The notes under the pieces are model-generated. The model made no database searches. It was not told where the DNA came from and was given only the letters and a program-made list of their open reading frames with translations. 14,798 nt of DNA from Bacillota bacterium (GTDB lineage: Bacteria; Bacillota_C; Negativicutes; Sporomusales; Sporomusaceae): positions 1-14,798 of the forward strand of contig JAEZQV010000467.1 of NCBI GenBank assembly GCA_023441125.1, in the 5' to 3' direction. Shown here piece after piece: positions 6,495 through 13,747 of this stretch; positions within the stretch are counted from its first letter, which is position 1, and every line of letters starts with the position of its first letter. Made by a program: the position numbers and the translations under genes.

Positions 6495-7844
6495 CTAATG
6501 ATTGCCGTATTTCTTCTGCAGACTCACCAGCCGCAGCAGCAATATGACTGCGCCGACTGCCAGGCCGGCAATAAACCCAACCCAATAGCCATAGGCCTGC
6601 AGGGAAGAATATTTGGCCAGAAAATAACCCACTGGCATGCCGATGACCCAATAGGACAGCACCGCCGTCACCATCGTAACCCTGACATCTTTATAGCCGC
6701 GCAGCGCTCCCTGAATGGGCGCGGCAATCGCATCGGACAACTGAAAAAAGATGGCATAAATCAGAAAATTTCTTATCAGCTCATGGACTGGCGGCTCCTC
6801 GGAATACAGACCGGCAATGGCGCTGTTGAAAAAGGACAAACTGGCGGCAAACAAACAGGCCACCGCAATCGCGATCTTCATCCCCAGATAACTGTAGGCC
6901 CGGGCATCGGCATAGCGGCGGGCCCCCACCTCGAAACCCACAACAATGGTCAGGGTTATGCCGATACTCAGCGGCACCATATATACCAGGCCCGCAAAGT
7001 TAATGGCGGCCTGGTGGGCGGCAATCACCGCCGTACCGTATTCGGCCATGAGCAGAGCCACTACCCCGAAAATACTCACTTCAAAGAAGATGGACAGGCC
7101 GATTGGTACCCCGACGGTCAGCAGTTCCCGCCAGGCAGTGAAGGAAATCCTGGCAAAACTGCCGAAGATCCTGTATTCCCTAAACGGCTGCACAAAATGG
7201 ATAACGCCAATACTGATCACAACCAGGCACCAGTATGTCAGGGCCGAAGCATAGCCGGCTCCCACGCCGCCAAGGCGGGGAAAACCGTAATTACCCGGAA
7301 TCAGCAGGTAATTAAGGAAAATATTGATGGGTACGGCACAGAGTGTTATCAGCATGGTAATCCGGGTATAGCCCAGCGCATCGATAAAATTTCTCAGCAC
7401 AACCGCCAAAAACAAGGGACAGATGCCGATGGCCAACGCCACCAGAAACTGATCGGCGATACGGTGAACAACCGGCTCCAGGTCCATCAGATTTAATATC
7501 GGCCCCAGTACGGCCGCACCGCCGGCCACGACCAGCAAGGCCAGCGCTAAAGCCAGGTATAACCCCTGAATTACAAAAAACGGCATCTTGTCTTTGCGGC
7601 CGGCGCCGTGCAGTTGGGCCAAGATGGGAGTAATCCCGCTCAGGACCCCGCCAATACCGGTAAACACCGGCAGCCACAAATTGGAGCCGATAGCAACTCC
7701 TGCCAGATCATAGTAGCTGACCTGCCCGGACATCACGGTATCAAAAAAACCGGTGGCCGCCATCGAAACCTGGGTGACGAATATCGGCAAAAAAATGATT
7801 AAAAATTGCTGGGCTTTGGCGCGCAGCGTATGTGCAGGTTTCAC
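6495..7844 (-). CDS. MATE-family multidrug/metabolite exporter
   Basis: A 449-residue protein with about twelve membrane segments in two MatE domains (roughly 15-180 and 240-405). The beginning IIFLPIFVTQVSMAATGFFDTVMSGQ and the internal SNLWLPVFTGIGGVLSGITPILAQ are typical of the NorM-like branch, which exports drugs or metabolites using sodium or proton gradients; LRGYKDVRVTM in the C-terminal half is also characteristic. The start is GTG at 7844, preceded by GAGGTG at five bases; a nearby ATG is out of frame. The gene has its own promoter (7933-7961) and a structured leader with a terminator-like hairpin right before the ribosome binding site. It heads the run that continues into EamA and AraC genes. 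Substrate cannot be predicted. Confidence 0.9.
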   Translation of the reverse strand: MKPAHTLRAKAQQFLIIFLPIFVTQVSMAATGFFDTVMSGQVSYYDLAGVAIGSNLWLPVFTGIGGVLSGITPILAQLHGAGRKDKMPFFVIQGLYLALALALLVVAGGAAVLGPILNLMDLEPVVHRIADQFLVALAIGICPLFLAVVLRNFIDALGYTRITMLITLCAVPINIFLNYLLIPGNYGFPRLGGVGAGYASALTYWCLVVISIGVIHFVQPFREYRIFGSFARISFTAWRELLTVGVPIGLSIFFEVSIFGVVALLMAEYGTAVIAAHQAAINFAGLVYMVPLSIGITLTIVVGFEVGARRYADARAYSYLGMKIAIAVACLFAASLSFFNSAIAGLYSEEPPVHELIRNFLIYAIFFQLSDAIAAPIQGALRGYKDVRVTMVTAVLSYWVIGMPVGYFLAKYSSLQAYGYWVGFIAGLAVGAVILLLRLVSLQKKYGNH

Positions 7845-7855
7845 GCATTCACCTC

Positions 7856-7886
7856 AAAAGAGAAAAGACTTGGCTTGTGCCAAGCC
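7856..7886 (-). terminator. Terminator-like hairpin (possible attenuator) in the MATE leader
   Basis: On the minus strand GGCTTGGC pairs with GCCAAGTC around ACAA, and the stem is followed by TCTTTTCTCTTTT directly before the GAGGTG ribosome binding site. Because it lies between a good promoter and the start codon it would stop MATE transcription if always formed. Upstream GTGCC (7912-7916 on the plus strand, read as its complement) can pair with GGCAC within the stem, and CCGGA can pair with TCCGG, giving possible alternative folds. Confidence 0.5.
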
Positions 7887-7932
7887 CCGGACGCTATGTA
7901 AAGAGTTATCCGGCACGCTTATTCTTACAACT

Positions 7933-7961
7933 ATATTACCATCAAACAGTCCTCCCGTCCA
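7933..7961 (-). promoter_or_regulatory. Probable promoter of the MATE gene
   Basis: On the minus strand TGGACG (7956-7961) is followed after 17 bases by TAATAT (7933-7938), which is preceded by TGG, an extended -10 feature. The expected start near 7926 gives a leader of about 80 bases. Confidence 0.55.
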
Positions 7962-8033
7962 GTTAACCCCACTGCTGGATAAATATTCTTTATTTTCCAC
8001 CGTCTGCAAATTAGCAGGCTAACGATGCTACAG

Positions 8034-8054
8034 AAAAAAACGGCTGTCATGCCG
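8034..8054 (-). terminator. Short T-tailed hairpin downstream of the HD-GYP gene
   Basis: CGGC and GCCG enclose ATGACA on the minus strand and are followed by TTTTTTT (8034-8040). The stem is short, but the tail is strong, and it follows a much longer palindrome at 8069-8098; the pair probably ends HD-GYP transcription. Confidence 0.5.
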
Positions 8055-8068
8055 CCGGCAATAGAATA

Positions 8069-8098
8069 ATCGTCAGAGCGAGGCCTCGCCCTGACGAT
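8069..8098. repeat. 30-base near-perfect palindrome downstream of the HD-GYP gene
   Basis: The arms ATCGTCAGAGCGAGG and CCTCGCCCTGACGAT are complementary at 14 of 15 positions (G-T pair at the other on one strand) with no spacer, centred on GAGGCCTC. On the minus strand it is followed by TATTCTATT, a poor T-tract. It is either the stem of a terminator or a protein-binding palindrome. Confidence 0.6.
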
Positions 8099-8132
8099 CT
8101 TGTAAAACTGCCAGCTGGCTATTGATAAACCT

Positions 8133-9179
8133 TTATCCCTTAGTTTCTTCCAGGACGGCTACTATGGTAATATCCCCGTTTTGCTCCAAATCCACCATAG
8201 CGCCGGTTTCAAGCTGCACCAGCGGCCGCAGGCTCAAGGGATCGTGAAACAGCACCACTTTGGCCTTAGCGCCGTCATTTAACAATACGGTATTGCCGAT
8301 CATGGTCCGGCTCAGGTTGGTGATAAACGTATAGCAGATGCGGGTATCCAGCTTTTCGTACATCTGTTCAAAGATAACCTCTAAGGCGGCAAAGGGCGAC
8401 ATCTTCTCATGATAGACGCTTTGGGTCGTCATGGCATCGTACATATCAGCGATCGCCACAATCTTGGCGGCAATGTGAATCTCCGCCGAATGCAAGCCAA
8501 AAGGATACCCTGTGCCGTCTTCCCGTTCATGATGCTGCCGGATGCCCAGCTTAACATCGCCGGACAGGTCGTGGCAGTCCAGCACGAACCGGTAGCCTTG
8601 CTGCGGGTGCCGCTTGACAATCTCCATTTCCTCTTCCGTCAGACTTCCCGGCTTGTCAAGAATCCTTTGCGGAATGAGACTTTTGCCGATATCATGGAGC
8701 AGTCCGGCCAGAATAATATCTTTCAGCTTTTGCCCGGTATACCCCAGCCATTTGCCGAGGATACCGGCAATGATGGCGACATTCAGCGAATGCCGGAAAG
8801 TATTTTCATTGTGACTTTTCATCCGGTAAATGCTGTCCAGGACATCGACCACATTAATCATAAGCTCAATATAATTGTCGACGATTTCCTTGCATTCGGC
8901 AATCGGTACTTCTTTAAACAGCCTGACTTTTTCAAAGGTTGCTTCCACCATGTCCAGCGTGTCTTTATAACTACTGATAAACGACGGCGGCTTACTAATG
9001 AATTCATCCGCAAACAGAACCTCAACATCAGTAACAGGCCGCTCCTGAAGTCGCTTTACAAGCTTCTCCGTTAGCGGCAGCCCCTGGTCTATTAGAATCT
9101 GCCCGGAGTCGGATAAGACCGGCTGGGCAATGATCATGCCTGCATTGAGTTCTTTGGTTCGTATCCGGCGTCGGCTCAC
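8133..9179 (-). CDS. HD-GYP domain protein, probable cyclic di-GMP phosphodiesterase
   Basis: A 348-residue cytoplasmic protein. HD-GYP enzymes hydrolyse the second messenger cyclic di-GMP. The catalytic domain (about 125-300) carries FRHSLNVA (128-135), LLHDIGK (160-166, metal-binding H162 and D163), KRHPQQGY (189-196), the full HHEREDGTGYP signature (216-226) and IVAIADMYDAMTT (240-252), so it looks active. The N-terminal part (5-60) is the short domain RTKELNAGMIIAQPV seen in many Clostridia/Negativicutes HD-GYP proteins. There is no membrane segment or receiver domain. An in-frame ATG at 9266 would add 29 residues. I prefer GTG at 9179 because AGGGGC precedes it and a near-perfect promoter lies inside the extra stretch. 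It follows nagA but has its own promoter. The signal it responds to is unknown. Confidence 0.88.
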   Translation of the reverse strand: MSRRRIRTKELNAGMIIAQPVLSDSGQILIDQGLPLTEKLVKRLQERPVTDVEVLFADEFISKPPSFISSYKDTLDMVEATFEKVRLFKEVPIAECKEIVDNYIELMINVVDVLDSIYRMKSHNENTFRHSLNVAIIAGILGKWLGYTGQKLKDIILAGLLHDIGKSLIPQRILDKPGSLTEEEMEIVKRHPQQGYRFVLDCHDLSGDVKLGIRQHHEREDGTGYPFGLHSAEIHIAAKIVAIADMYDAMTTQSVYHEKMSPFAALEVIFEQMYEKLDTRICYTFITNLSRTMIGNTVLLNDGAKAKVVLFHDPLSLRPLVQLETGAMVDLEQNGDITIVAVLEETKG

Positions 9180-9227
9180 AAGTATCCAGCCCCTAACTTG
9201 GTTAAAAATATATCGCGGTCGAACAAG

Positions 9228-9256
9228 ATTATATGTTATTATACTACATTCTACAA
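9228..9256 (-). promoter_or_regulatory. Sigma-A-type promoter of the HD-GYP gene
   Basis: On the minus strand TTGTAG (9251-9256) is followed after exactly 17 bases by a perfect TATAAT (9228-9233), giving a leader of about 40 bases before GTG at 9179. This favours the shorter HD-GYP start. Confidence 0.7.
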
Positions 9257-9313
9257 AACACCGCATAATCCTCGTTATTTTAACTATTCTTCTACTAAAT
9301 ACGGCAAAATATG

Positions 9314-10486
9314 TCAGGATTTCCTATGTAATGCGCACTGGTACACGCTTTTCCCGCCAACAGTCGTCACCGCCGGCGTAATATTTTCATCAAAAATGAC
9401 CATATCGGCATCAAAGCCCGGCTCAAGCCGGCCCTTTTGCCGGGCAAGACCCAGGCGTCCGGCCGGATTGCTTGTTACCAGGGCAATCACGGCCGGCAGC
9501 GGCAATCCGGAAGTTTGCCGGAAGTTCGCTACCGCTTGGTTAAGCGTTACTACACTGCCGGCAATAGCACCATTATCCAGCCGGGCCGTCCCCTTGTCGA
9601 CCCGCACCGGCTGCCCGCCTAGTTCATAGTTGCCGTCCGGCATAAGGCAGGCCCGCATGGCGTCGGTAATTAAAAGCAGGCGCGCCTGTCCGGCCAGCTT
9701 AAAAAGCAGCCGCTGCATAGCCGGATGCACATGAATATTGTCGGCGATCAATTCGCAGGTTACCTGGCTGTCGGTAATAACCCCGAGCACGCCGGGCTCG
9801 CGGTGGTTCGGGATGGCCAAGGCATTAAACGTATGTGTAATATGGGCTGCGCCGGCGGCAACAGCGGCCAGCGCCTGTTCATAACTGGCAGCGCTGTGGC
9901 CGATGGCCACCACAATGTTTTGTTCCGCCGCTTCCCGGATAAAGGCCAGACTGCCTGGCAACTCCGGCGCCAGGGTAATGATTTTGATCACATCGGCATA
10001 GCCGGCAAAAAGACCAAAGTCCGGCGCCAATATATGCTGCTCAGCCTGGGCCCCTTTGTAAGCCGGATTGATAAACGGGCCTTCCAGATGACATCCTAAA
10101 ATGCCGGCGCCGGGAGAATGCCCCATCAGCGACCGGATTCTTGCCAGCGCAGCCGTTATCGACGCAAGCGGCATCGTCATGGTAGTCGGCAGAAAAGCCG
10201 TTACACCGGTCGTAGGCAGTATCCGGCTCATGACCGCCAGTGCGCTCTCATTGTCATCCATGGTATCAACGCCGGCACAGCCATGCATGTGCAGGTCAAT
10301 AAACCCCGGCGCAAGATAAAGTCCGCCGGCATCGATCCTGTCTGCCAGCGCATACGCCGCGAGTCCGTCTGCCGGAATTACCGCAACAATTTTATCGGTA
10401 TAAACGACGGCATGGTTTGCCAGCACTCTGTCCGCCGTAATAATTTTTGCATTATAAATAGCTTTTAACGCTTGCCTGGAATTCAC
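9314..10486 (-). CDS. nagA: N-acetylglucosamine-6-phosphate deacetylase
   Basis: A 390-residue amidohydrolase-superfamily enzyme that removes the acetyl group from N-acetylglucosamine-6-phosphate, feeding amino-sugar breakdown or cell-wall recycling. Landmarks (numbered from GTG at 10495; subtract three for my start) are PGFIDLHMHGCAG with H69 and H71, HLEGPF (136-141, metal-ligand E138), AIGHSAA with H200, THTFNAL with H221, HREPGVLG (231-238), DNIHVHP (252-258) and the catalytic LITDAM with D278. The intact HxH pair suggests a two-metal site like that of Bacillus rather than the E. coli type. HTFNAL replaces the more common HLFNAM. I chose GTG at 10486 since AGAGGT then has a suitable spacer. 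No nagB or sugar transporter gene is adjacent. No terminator is visible before the HD-GYP gene. Confidence 0.92.
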   Translation of the reverse strand: MNSRQALKAIYNAKIITADRVLANHAVVYTDKIVAVIPADGLAAYALADRIDAGGLYLAPGFIDLHMHGCAGVDTMDDNESALAVMSRILPTTGVTAFLPTTMTMPLASITAALARIRSLMGHSPGAGILGCHLEGPFINPAYKGAQAEQHILAPDFGLFAGYADVIKIITLAPELPGSLAFIREAAEQNIVVAIGHSAASYEQALAAVAAGAAHITHTFNALAIPNHREPGVLGVITDSQVTCELIADNIHVHPAMQRLLFKLAGQARLLLITDAMRACLMPDGNYELGGQPVRVDKGTARLDNGAIAGSVVTLNQAVANFRQTSGLPLPAVIALVTSNPAGRLGLARQKGRLEPGFDADMVIFDENITPAVTTVGGKSVYQCALHRKS

Positions 10487-10519
10487 CGTCAGCACCTCTC
10501 GCTATACAATTCGTTCTTC

Positions 10520-10552
10520 AAAAAAGAAAACCTGCCAAGTTATCTTGACAGG
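10520..10552 (-). terminator. Intrinsic terminator after the GNAT gene
   Basis: On the minus strand CCTGTCAAG pairs with CTTGGCAGG (one T-G pair) around ATAA, followed by TTTTCTTTTTT. It ends the nik-GNAT transcript about 40 bases after the GNAT stop codon. Only about 33 bases separate it from the nagA start, and I could not find a convincing nagA promoter there. Confidence 0.85.
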
Positions 10553-10592
10553 AAATACAAAATTCAATGCAGTAGTATCCGGAAAGAACATC

Positions 10593-11138
10593 TCAGGTAA
10601 TGGCAAGATCTTCAGCTACCCCGTACAAGTCTTTATCCATATAGACAGTGTCCAGCGGATCATTGCCAATAATCCGGTTTTTGTACTGCCGGCTCAACCA
10701 GAAAGGATAGCCTCCCGGCAAAAACCGGTGCGTATGCAGGCAGATAGTGGTATAGCCAACTTGCCGGCAATAGTCCTCAATAGCCATAACCAGCCGGCCG
10801 GCAATTCCCTGACGGCGCAAGGAGCCCGCCACATAACAGCGGGACAGTTCTGCCGTCTTGTCTATCGCATAGCAGCCTGTAACAAATTCAATTCTGTCAT
10901 CATACGGCCGGCTGGCAATTGTCCCCACAACCTTGCCATTCTGGTCAAAGGCGGCAAACAGGGCCGACCTGGCCTCCTGGGTATACGCCGCCGCCATATG
11001 GGACAAATCCCAGCGGACGGCAACATCGGGGATATGCGGATAGACTTCCTGTAACATCGGAATTATGAAGGCAAGCACCCGGTCTACATCGTCGGCTGTG
11101 ATCCGGCGAATTGTCCAGTTCTGATAAGTAAGCTCCAT
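10593..11138 (-). CDS. GNAT-family N-acetyltransferase
   Basis: A 181-residue protein of the GCN5-related acetyltransferase fold, which moves an acetyl group from acetyl-CoA to an amine. The strand WTIRRITADDVDRVLAFI (8-25) opens the domain, followed by VVGTIASRP (70-78) and the acetyl-CoA loop RRQGIAG (108-114, matching the R/Q-x-x-G-x-G/A pattern), then the helix LVMAIEDYCRQVGY. The C-terminal HTHRFLPGGYPFWLSRQYK gives a typical final helix. Start at 11138: AAGGAG lies nine bases upstream; the earlier in-frame ATG at 11159 would put that site inside the gene. It lies 73 bases after nikE with no convincing promoter or terminator between, so it may be co-transcribed with the nickel importer. 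The acetylated substrate is unknown. Confidence 0.82.
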   Translation of the reverse strand: MELTYQNWTIRRITADDVDRVLAFIIPMLQEVYPHIPDVAVRWDLSHMAAAYTQEARSALFAAFDQNGKVVGTIASRPYDDRIEFVTGCYAIDKTAELSRCYVAGSLRRQGIAGRLVMAIEDYCRQVGYTTICLHTHRFLPGGYPFWLSRQYKNRIIGNDPLDTVYMDKDLYGVAEDLAIT

Positions 11139-11211
11139 AGCAAACCACTCCTTCGTCATATAGTTTCAAACCGCAACCTACTACACTCATAATTATATAT
11201 TTCAGCCCGGG

Positions 11212-12066
11212 CTATTGGGTTTGCGCAGCCGCAGCCTGGTTTGCCGTCGCCAAGTCCGGCCTGGTGCCGCCGGCCGGCTCAGGCGGCAGCACCGCGGCTA
11301 ACAGGGCTTTGGACACCGGGTGCCTAAGACTTGCCATATCGGTTATCGTATCGAGTTGTTCCACAATTTCGCCGGCGTGCATAACGGCCAGGCGGTCGGC
11401 AAGCTGGGCCACGGCCGCTAAATCATGGGCGATAAACACGTAGGACATGCCAAGCTCCTGCCGTAATTCGGACAATAGCGTCAAAATCTGCGCCTGCACC
11501 AGTACGTCCAGACTGCTGACCGCTTCGTCCAGCACAATCAGCTTAGGCCGCAGGGCAATCGCCCGGGCGATGCATACCCGCTGCAACTGGCCGCCGCTGA
11601 ACTGATGCGGATACTTGGCGGCGTCTTCGGGGCGAAGCCCCACAAGCTCCAGCAGTTCGCCAATTGACCGCAGCTGTTCCCGGCAGCTTAACCCGGTAAA
11701 ATTTTTTAGCGGCTCGGCAATGCTCTCGCCGGCTGTCAGGCGGGGATTCACCGAGCTGAAACAGTCCTGAAACACCACCTGCAAATTGCGCCGGACAGCC
11801 CGGGCAGCGGCTTTATCCTGGCCGTACAAATCGACACCCTGAAAAAGCACCTCGCCGGTTTCCGGCTGCTCAATGCCAAGAATAATCCGGCCCAGAGTAC
11901 TCTTGCCTGAGCCGCTTTCGCCGACAAGTCCCAGGCACTCGCCGGCCGCCAACGACAGGGATACGTCCCGGGTGGCCTGCACTTTCCTGCCCTGCTTAAA
12001 AATACCGCCGCCATGAAAATGCTTATTTACACCCCGTAGTTCAAGAAGCATTTGTACTGCTGCCAT
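11212..12066 (-). CDS. nikE: Nickel-type ABC importer ATP-binding subunit NikE
   Basis: A 284-residue ABC ATPase, one of two that power uptake through NikB and NikC. Visible motifs: Walker A GESGSGKS (49-56), Q-loop VFQD with Q100, signature FSGGQLQR (156-163), Walker B LIVLDE with E181 and H-loop IAHD with H214. The stretches FSSVNPRLT, GGQLQRVC-IARA and LDEAVSSLD resemble E. coli NikE more than the oligopeptide permease OppF, which would usually carry DEPVSALD. I use ATG at 12066, preceded by GGAGGGG; a start at 12111 would overlap nikD more deeply. The first 26 bases overlap the nikD gene. The C-terminal tail is alanine-rich. The closest alternative is a dipeptide or metallophore transporter of the same family. 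Confidence 0.85.
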   Translation of the reverse strand: MAAVQMLLELRGVNKHFHGGGIFKQGRKVQATRDVSLSLAAGECLGLVGESGSGKSTLGRIILGIEQPETGEVLFQGVDLYGQDKAAARAVRRNLQVVFQDCFSSVNPRLTAGESIAEPLKNFTGLSCREQLRSIGELLELVGLRPEDAAKYPHQFSGGQLQRVCIARAIALRPKLIVLDEAVSSLDVLVQAQILTLLSELRQELGMSYVFIAHDLAAVAQLADRLAVMHAGEIVEQLDTITDMASLRHPVSKALLAAVLPPEPAGGTRPDLATANQAAAAQTQ

Positions 12067-12880
12067 CGGCGCCCCTCCGTTTGTGTGGTAAAGTGATACT
12101 GCGGCGCGCATTCAGCAGCTGCTGCGTGTACTCATGACGCGGCCGGGCAAACAGTTCGGCCGCCGGCGCCTGTTCCACAATTTGACCGCCCTGCATGACA
12201 GCTACCGAATCCGCCAAACGGGCAATTACCCCCAGATCATGGGAGATAAGCAGAATACTGGTGCCAAATTCCCGCCGCACGTCAGCCAATAAATCCAGAA
12301 TGTGAACCTGCGATGTGGCATCCAGGGCCGTAGTCGGTTCATCGGCAATAATCAGATCAGGCTGTTGGGCCAGGGCGATAGCCACCGTAATCCGCTGCAG
12401 CATGCCGCCGCTTAATTCAAACGGATATTGGGAAAGCAGTAACCTGGCATCCGGCAGACCTACTCGGGTCAGATATTCTGCAGCAGTTGCCCGGGCAGTC
12501 CGGGCATCTGTTTTTCCATGGGCCAGCAAAGTTTCAATAAAATGGTCGCCAATAGTACGAATGGCATCAAAAGCACTCATAGGGTTCTGCATGATGAGCG
12601 CCATTCTGTCACCCCGCAGCTCCCGCCACCGGCCAGGGGAAAGGCCGCTTAAGCTTTTCCCGGACAGGCGGATTTCCCCGCCTGCCTTAACAATACCTGC
12701 CGGCAATAAATTTAAAATTGCCAGACAGGTCATAGTTTTGCCGCAGCCACTCTCACCAACCAGTCCAAATATTTCTCCTTTAGCGATCTGAAAGGTAAGT
12801 TTGCGTATGACAGGCAGCAGCTGATCCTGCTGCCTGACAGCAACCTCCAGATTTTCCACCGCCAGCAGCGGCTGCTTCAT
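12041..12880 (-). CDS. nikD: Nickel-type ABC importer ATP-binding subunit NikD
   Basis: A 279-residue ABC ATPase, partner of NikE. Motifs: Walker A GESGCGKT (42-49), Q-loop IMQNPMSAFD with Q98, signature FELSGGMLQR (154-163), Walker B LIIADEPTTALD (176-187) and H-loop SHDLGVIARLAD with H214. The combination IMQNPxSAF, YPFELSGGMLQR and VARLAD-VAVM closely follows E. coli NikD. ATG at 12880 follows the nikC stop by 21 bases and has AAAGGGTGG just before it. Its 3' end overlaps nikE, so translation of the two is probably coupled. Function as a nickel uptake motor is inferred from the whole gene set. A related peptide or metallophore substrate cannot be excluded. Confidence 0.87.
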   Translation of the reverse strand: MKQPLLAVENLEVAVRQQDQLLPVIRKLTFQIAKGEIFGLVGESGCGKTMTCLAILNLLPAGIVKAGGEIRLSGKSLSGLSPGRWRELRGDRMALIMQNPMSAFDAIRTIGDHFIETLLAHGKTDARTARATAAEYLTRVGLPDARLLLSQYPFELSGGMLQRITVAIALAQQPDLIIADEPTTALDATSQVHILDLLADVRREFGTSILLISHDLGVIARLADSVAVMQGGQIVEQAPAAELFARPRHEYTQQLLNARRSITLPHKRRGADGSSTNAS

Positions 12881-12901
12881 GATACTTCCACCCTTTCTCA
12901 G

Positions 12902-13747
12902 TTAGCCGTTTCGCTTGGGGTCAACCATGTCCCGCAAGGCATCTCCCAGCAGATTAAAAGCCATCACAACACTCAAAATCATGATTCCCGGGTAAGCCAT
13001 CAGTGACGGATAGCCCCGCAGAAACTGCCGTCCGTCATTGATCATGGCGCCCCACTCGGGCGTGGGCGGCTGAATTCCCAGTCCTAAAAAGGACATCCCG
13101 GCGATATGGAGGATAACCCAGCCGACATCCAGCGTGGCCAGCACGGCAATCTGCGGCAGAATGTTAGGTAAAATGTGTCTGGTAATGATAGTGGCCGGCC
13201 GGGTTCCGGCCACTTTGGCCGCCAGAACATAATTTCTTTCCTTCAGGCTGAGCACCATGCCCCGGATCATGCGGGCATACCAGGCCCACTGGGACAAAGC
13301 CAGGGCCAGCACCACATTTGGCAGGCCCGGTCCCAGCACTCCTACTAAGGCCAAAGCCAGGATAAGACTGGGAAATGCCAGAAATATATCACAGATCCGC
13401 ATAATAACAGCATCTATCCTGCCGCCGGCAAAACCGGCTATTGCCCCCACCACGGTGCTGACGGCCAGCGTTACCGACATAACGGCAAAGGCTGCTCCCA
13501 GAGATATTCTGGCACCATAGATAAGGCGGGACAGAATGCAGCGGCCCAAATGATCTGTGCCAAGGGGATAGCTGCCATCAGGCGGCATTAACTTCCGTTC
13601 TAAGGAAACATCATTGGGATCATGCGGCGCCAAAAGCGGTGCAAAAACTGCTAACAGGATATTAAACAGGATCATCGCGACACCAAGGGTTACCAGCGTG
13701 CGCCTGATAGCCAATCTGTTTACGTCAGCCCGGGACATCGCTTTCAT
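12902..13747 (-). CDS. nikC: Nickel-type ABC importer permease NikC
   Basis: A 281-residue inner-membrane permease with about six membrane segments. The start region has the family-specific LAPHDPNDV then LGTDHLGRC-ILSRLIYGARISL (62-83). The cytoplasmic EAA loop that docks on the ATPases is at 174-195 (LAAKVAGTRPATIITRHILPN). The stretches SQWAWYARM (152-160), HIAGMSFLGLG and PTPEWGAMINDGRQ match E. coli NikC closely, more so than DppC or OppC. The ATG overlaps the nikB stop in an ATGA arrangement, showing translational coupling, with GGGGAG upstream. It forms the membrane channel with NikB. Confidence 0.88.
   Translation of the reverse strand: MKAMSRADVNRLAIRRTLVTLGVAMILFNILLAVFAPLLAPHDPNDVSLERKLMPPDGSYPLGTDHLGRCILSRLIYGARISLGAAFAVMSVTLAVSTVVGAIAGFAGGRIDAVIMRICDIFLAFPSLILALALVGVLGPGLPNVVLALALSQWAWYARMIRGMVLSLKERNYVLAAKVAGTRPATIITRHILPNILPQIAVLATLDVGWVILHIAGMSFLGLGIQPPTPEWGAMINDGRQFLRGYPSLMAYPGIMILSVVMAFNLLGDALRDMVDPKRNG

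Noticed and set aside
6498..7496. 332-codon open frame on the plus strand
   Set aside because: It lies wholly antisense to the MATE gene. Its residue mix (many Q, H, R, N) and absence of domain motifs are typical of a shadow frame, and there is no ribosome binding site.
8409..9074. 221-codon open frame on the plus strand
   Set aside because: It is antisense to the HD-GYP catalytic domain, which carries full motifs, and shows no recognisable fold.
10487..10519. Promoter for nagA between the GNAT terminator and its start
   Set aside because: TTGTAT lies before the start, but no -35 box occurs at a usable distance, so I could not support it. The promoter may overlap the terminator.
11204..11213. 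AGCCCGGGCT palindrome at the nikE stop as a terminator
   Set aside because: The stem is too short, there is no loop and no following T-run on the minus strand.
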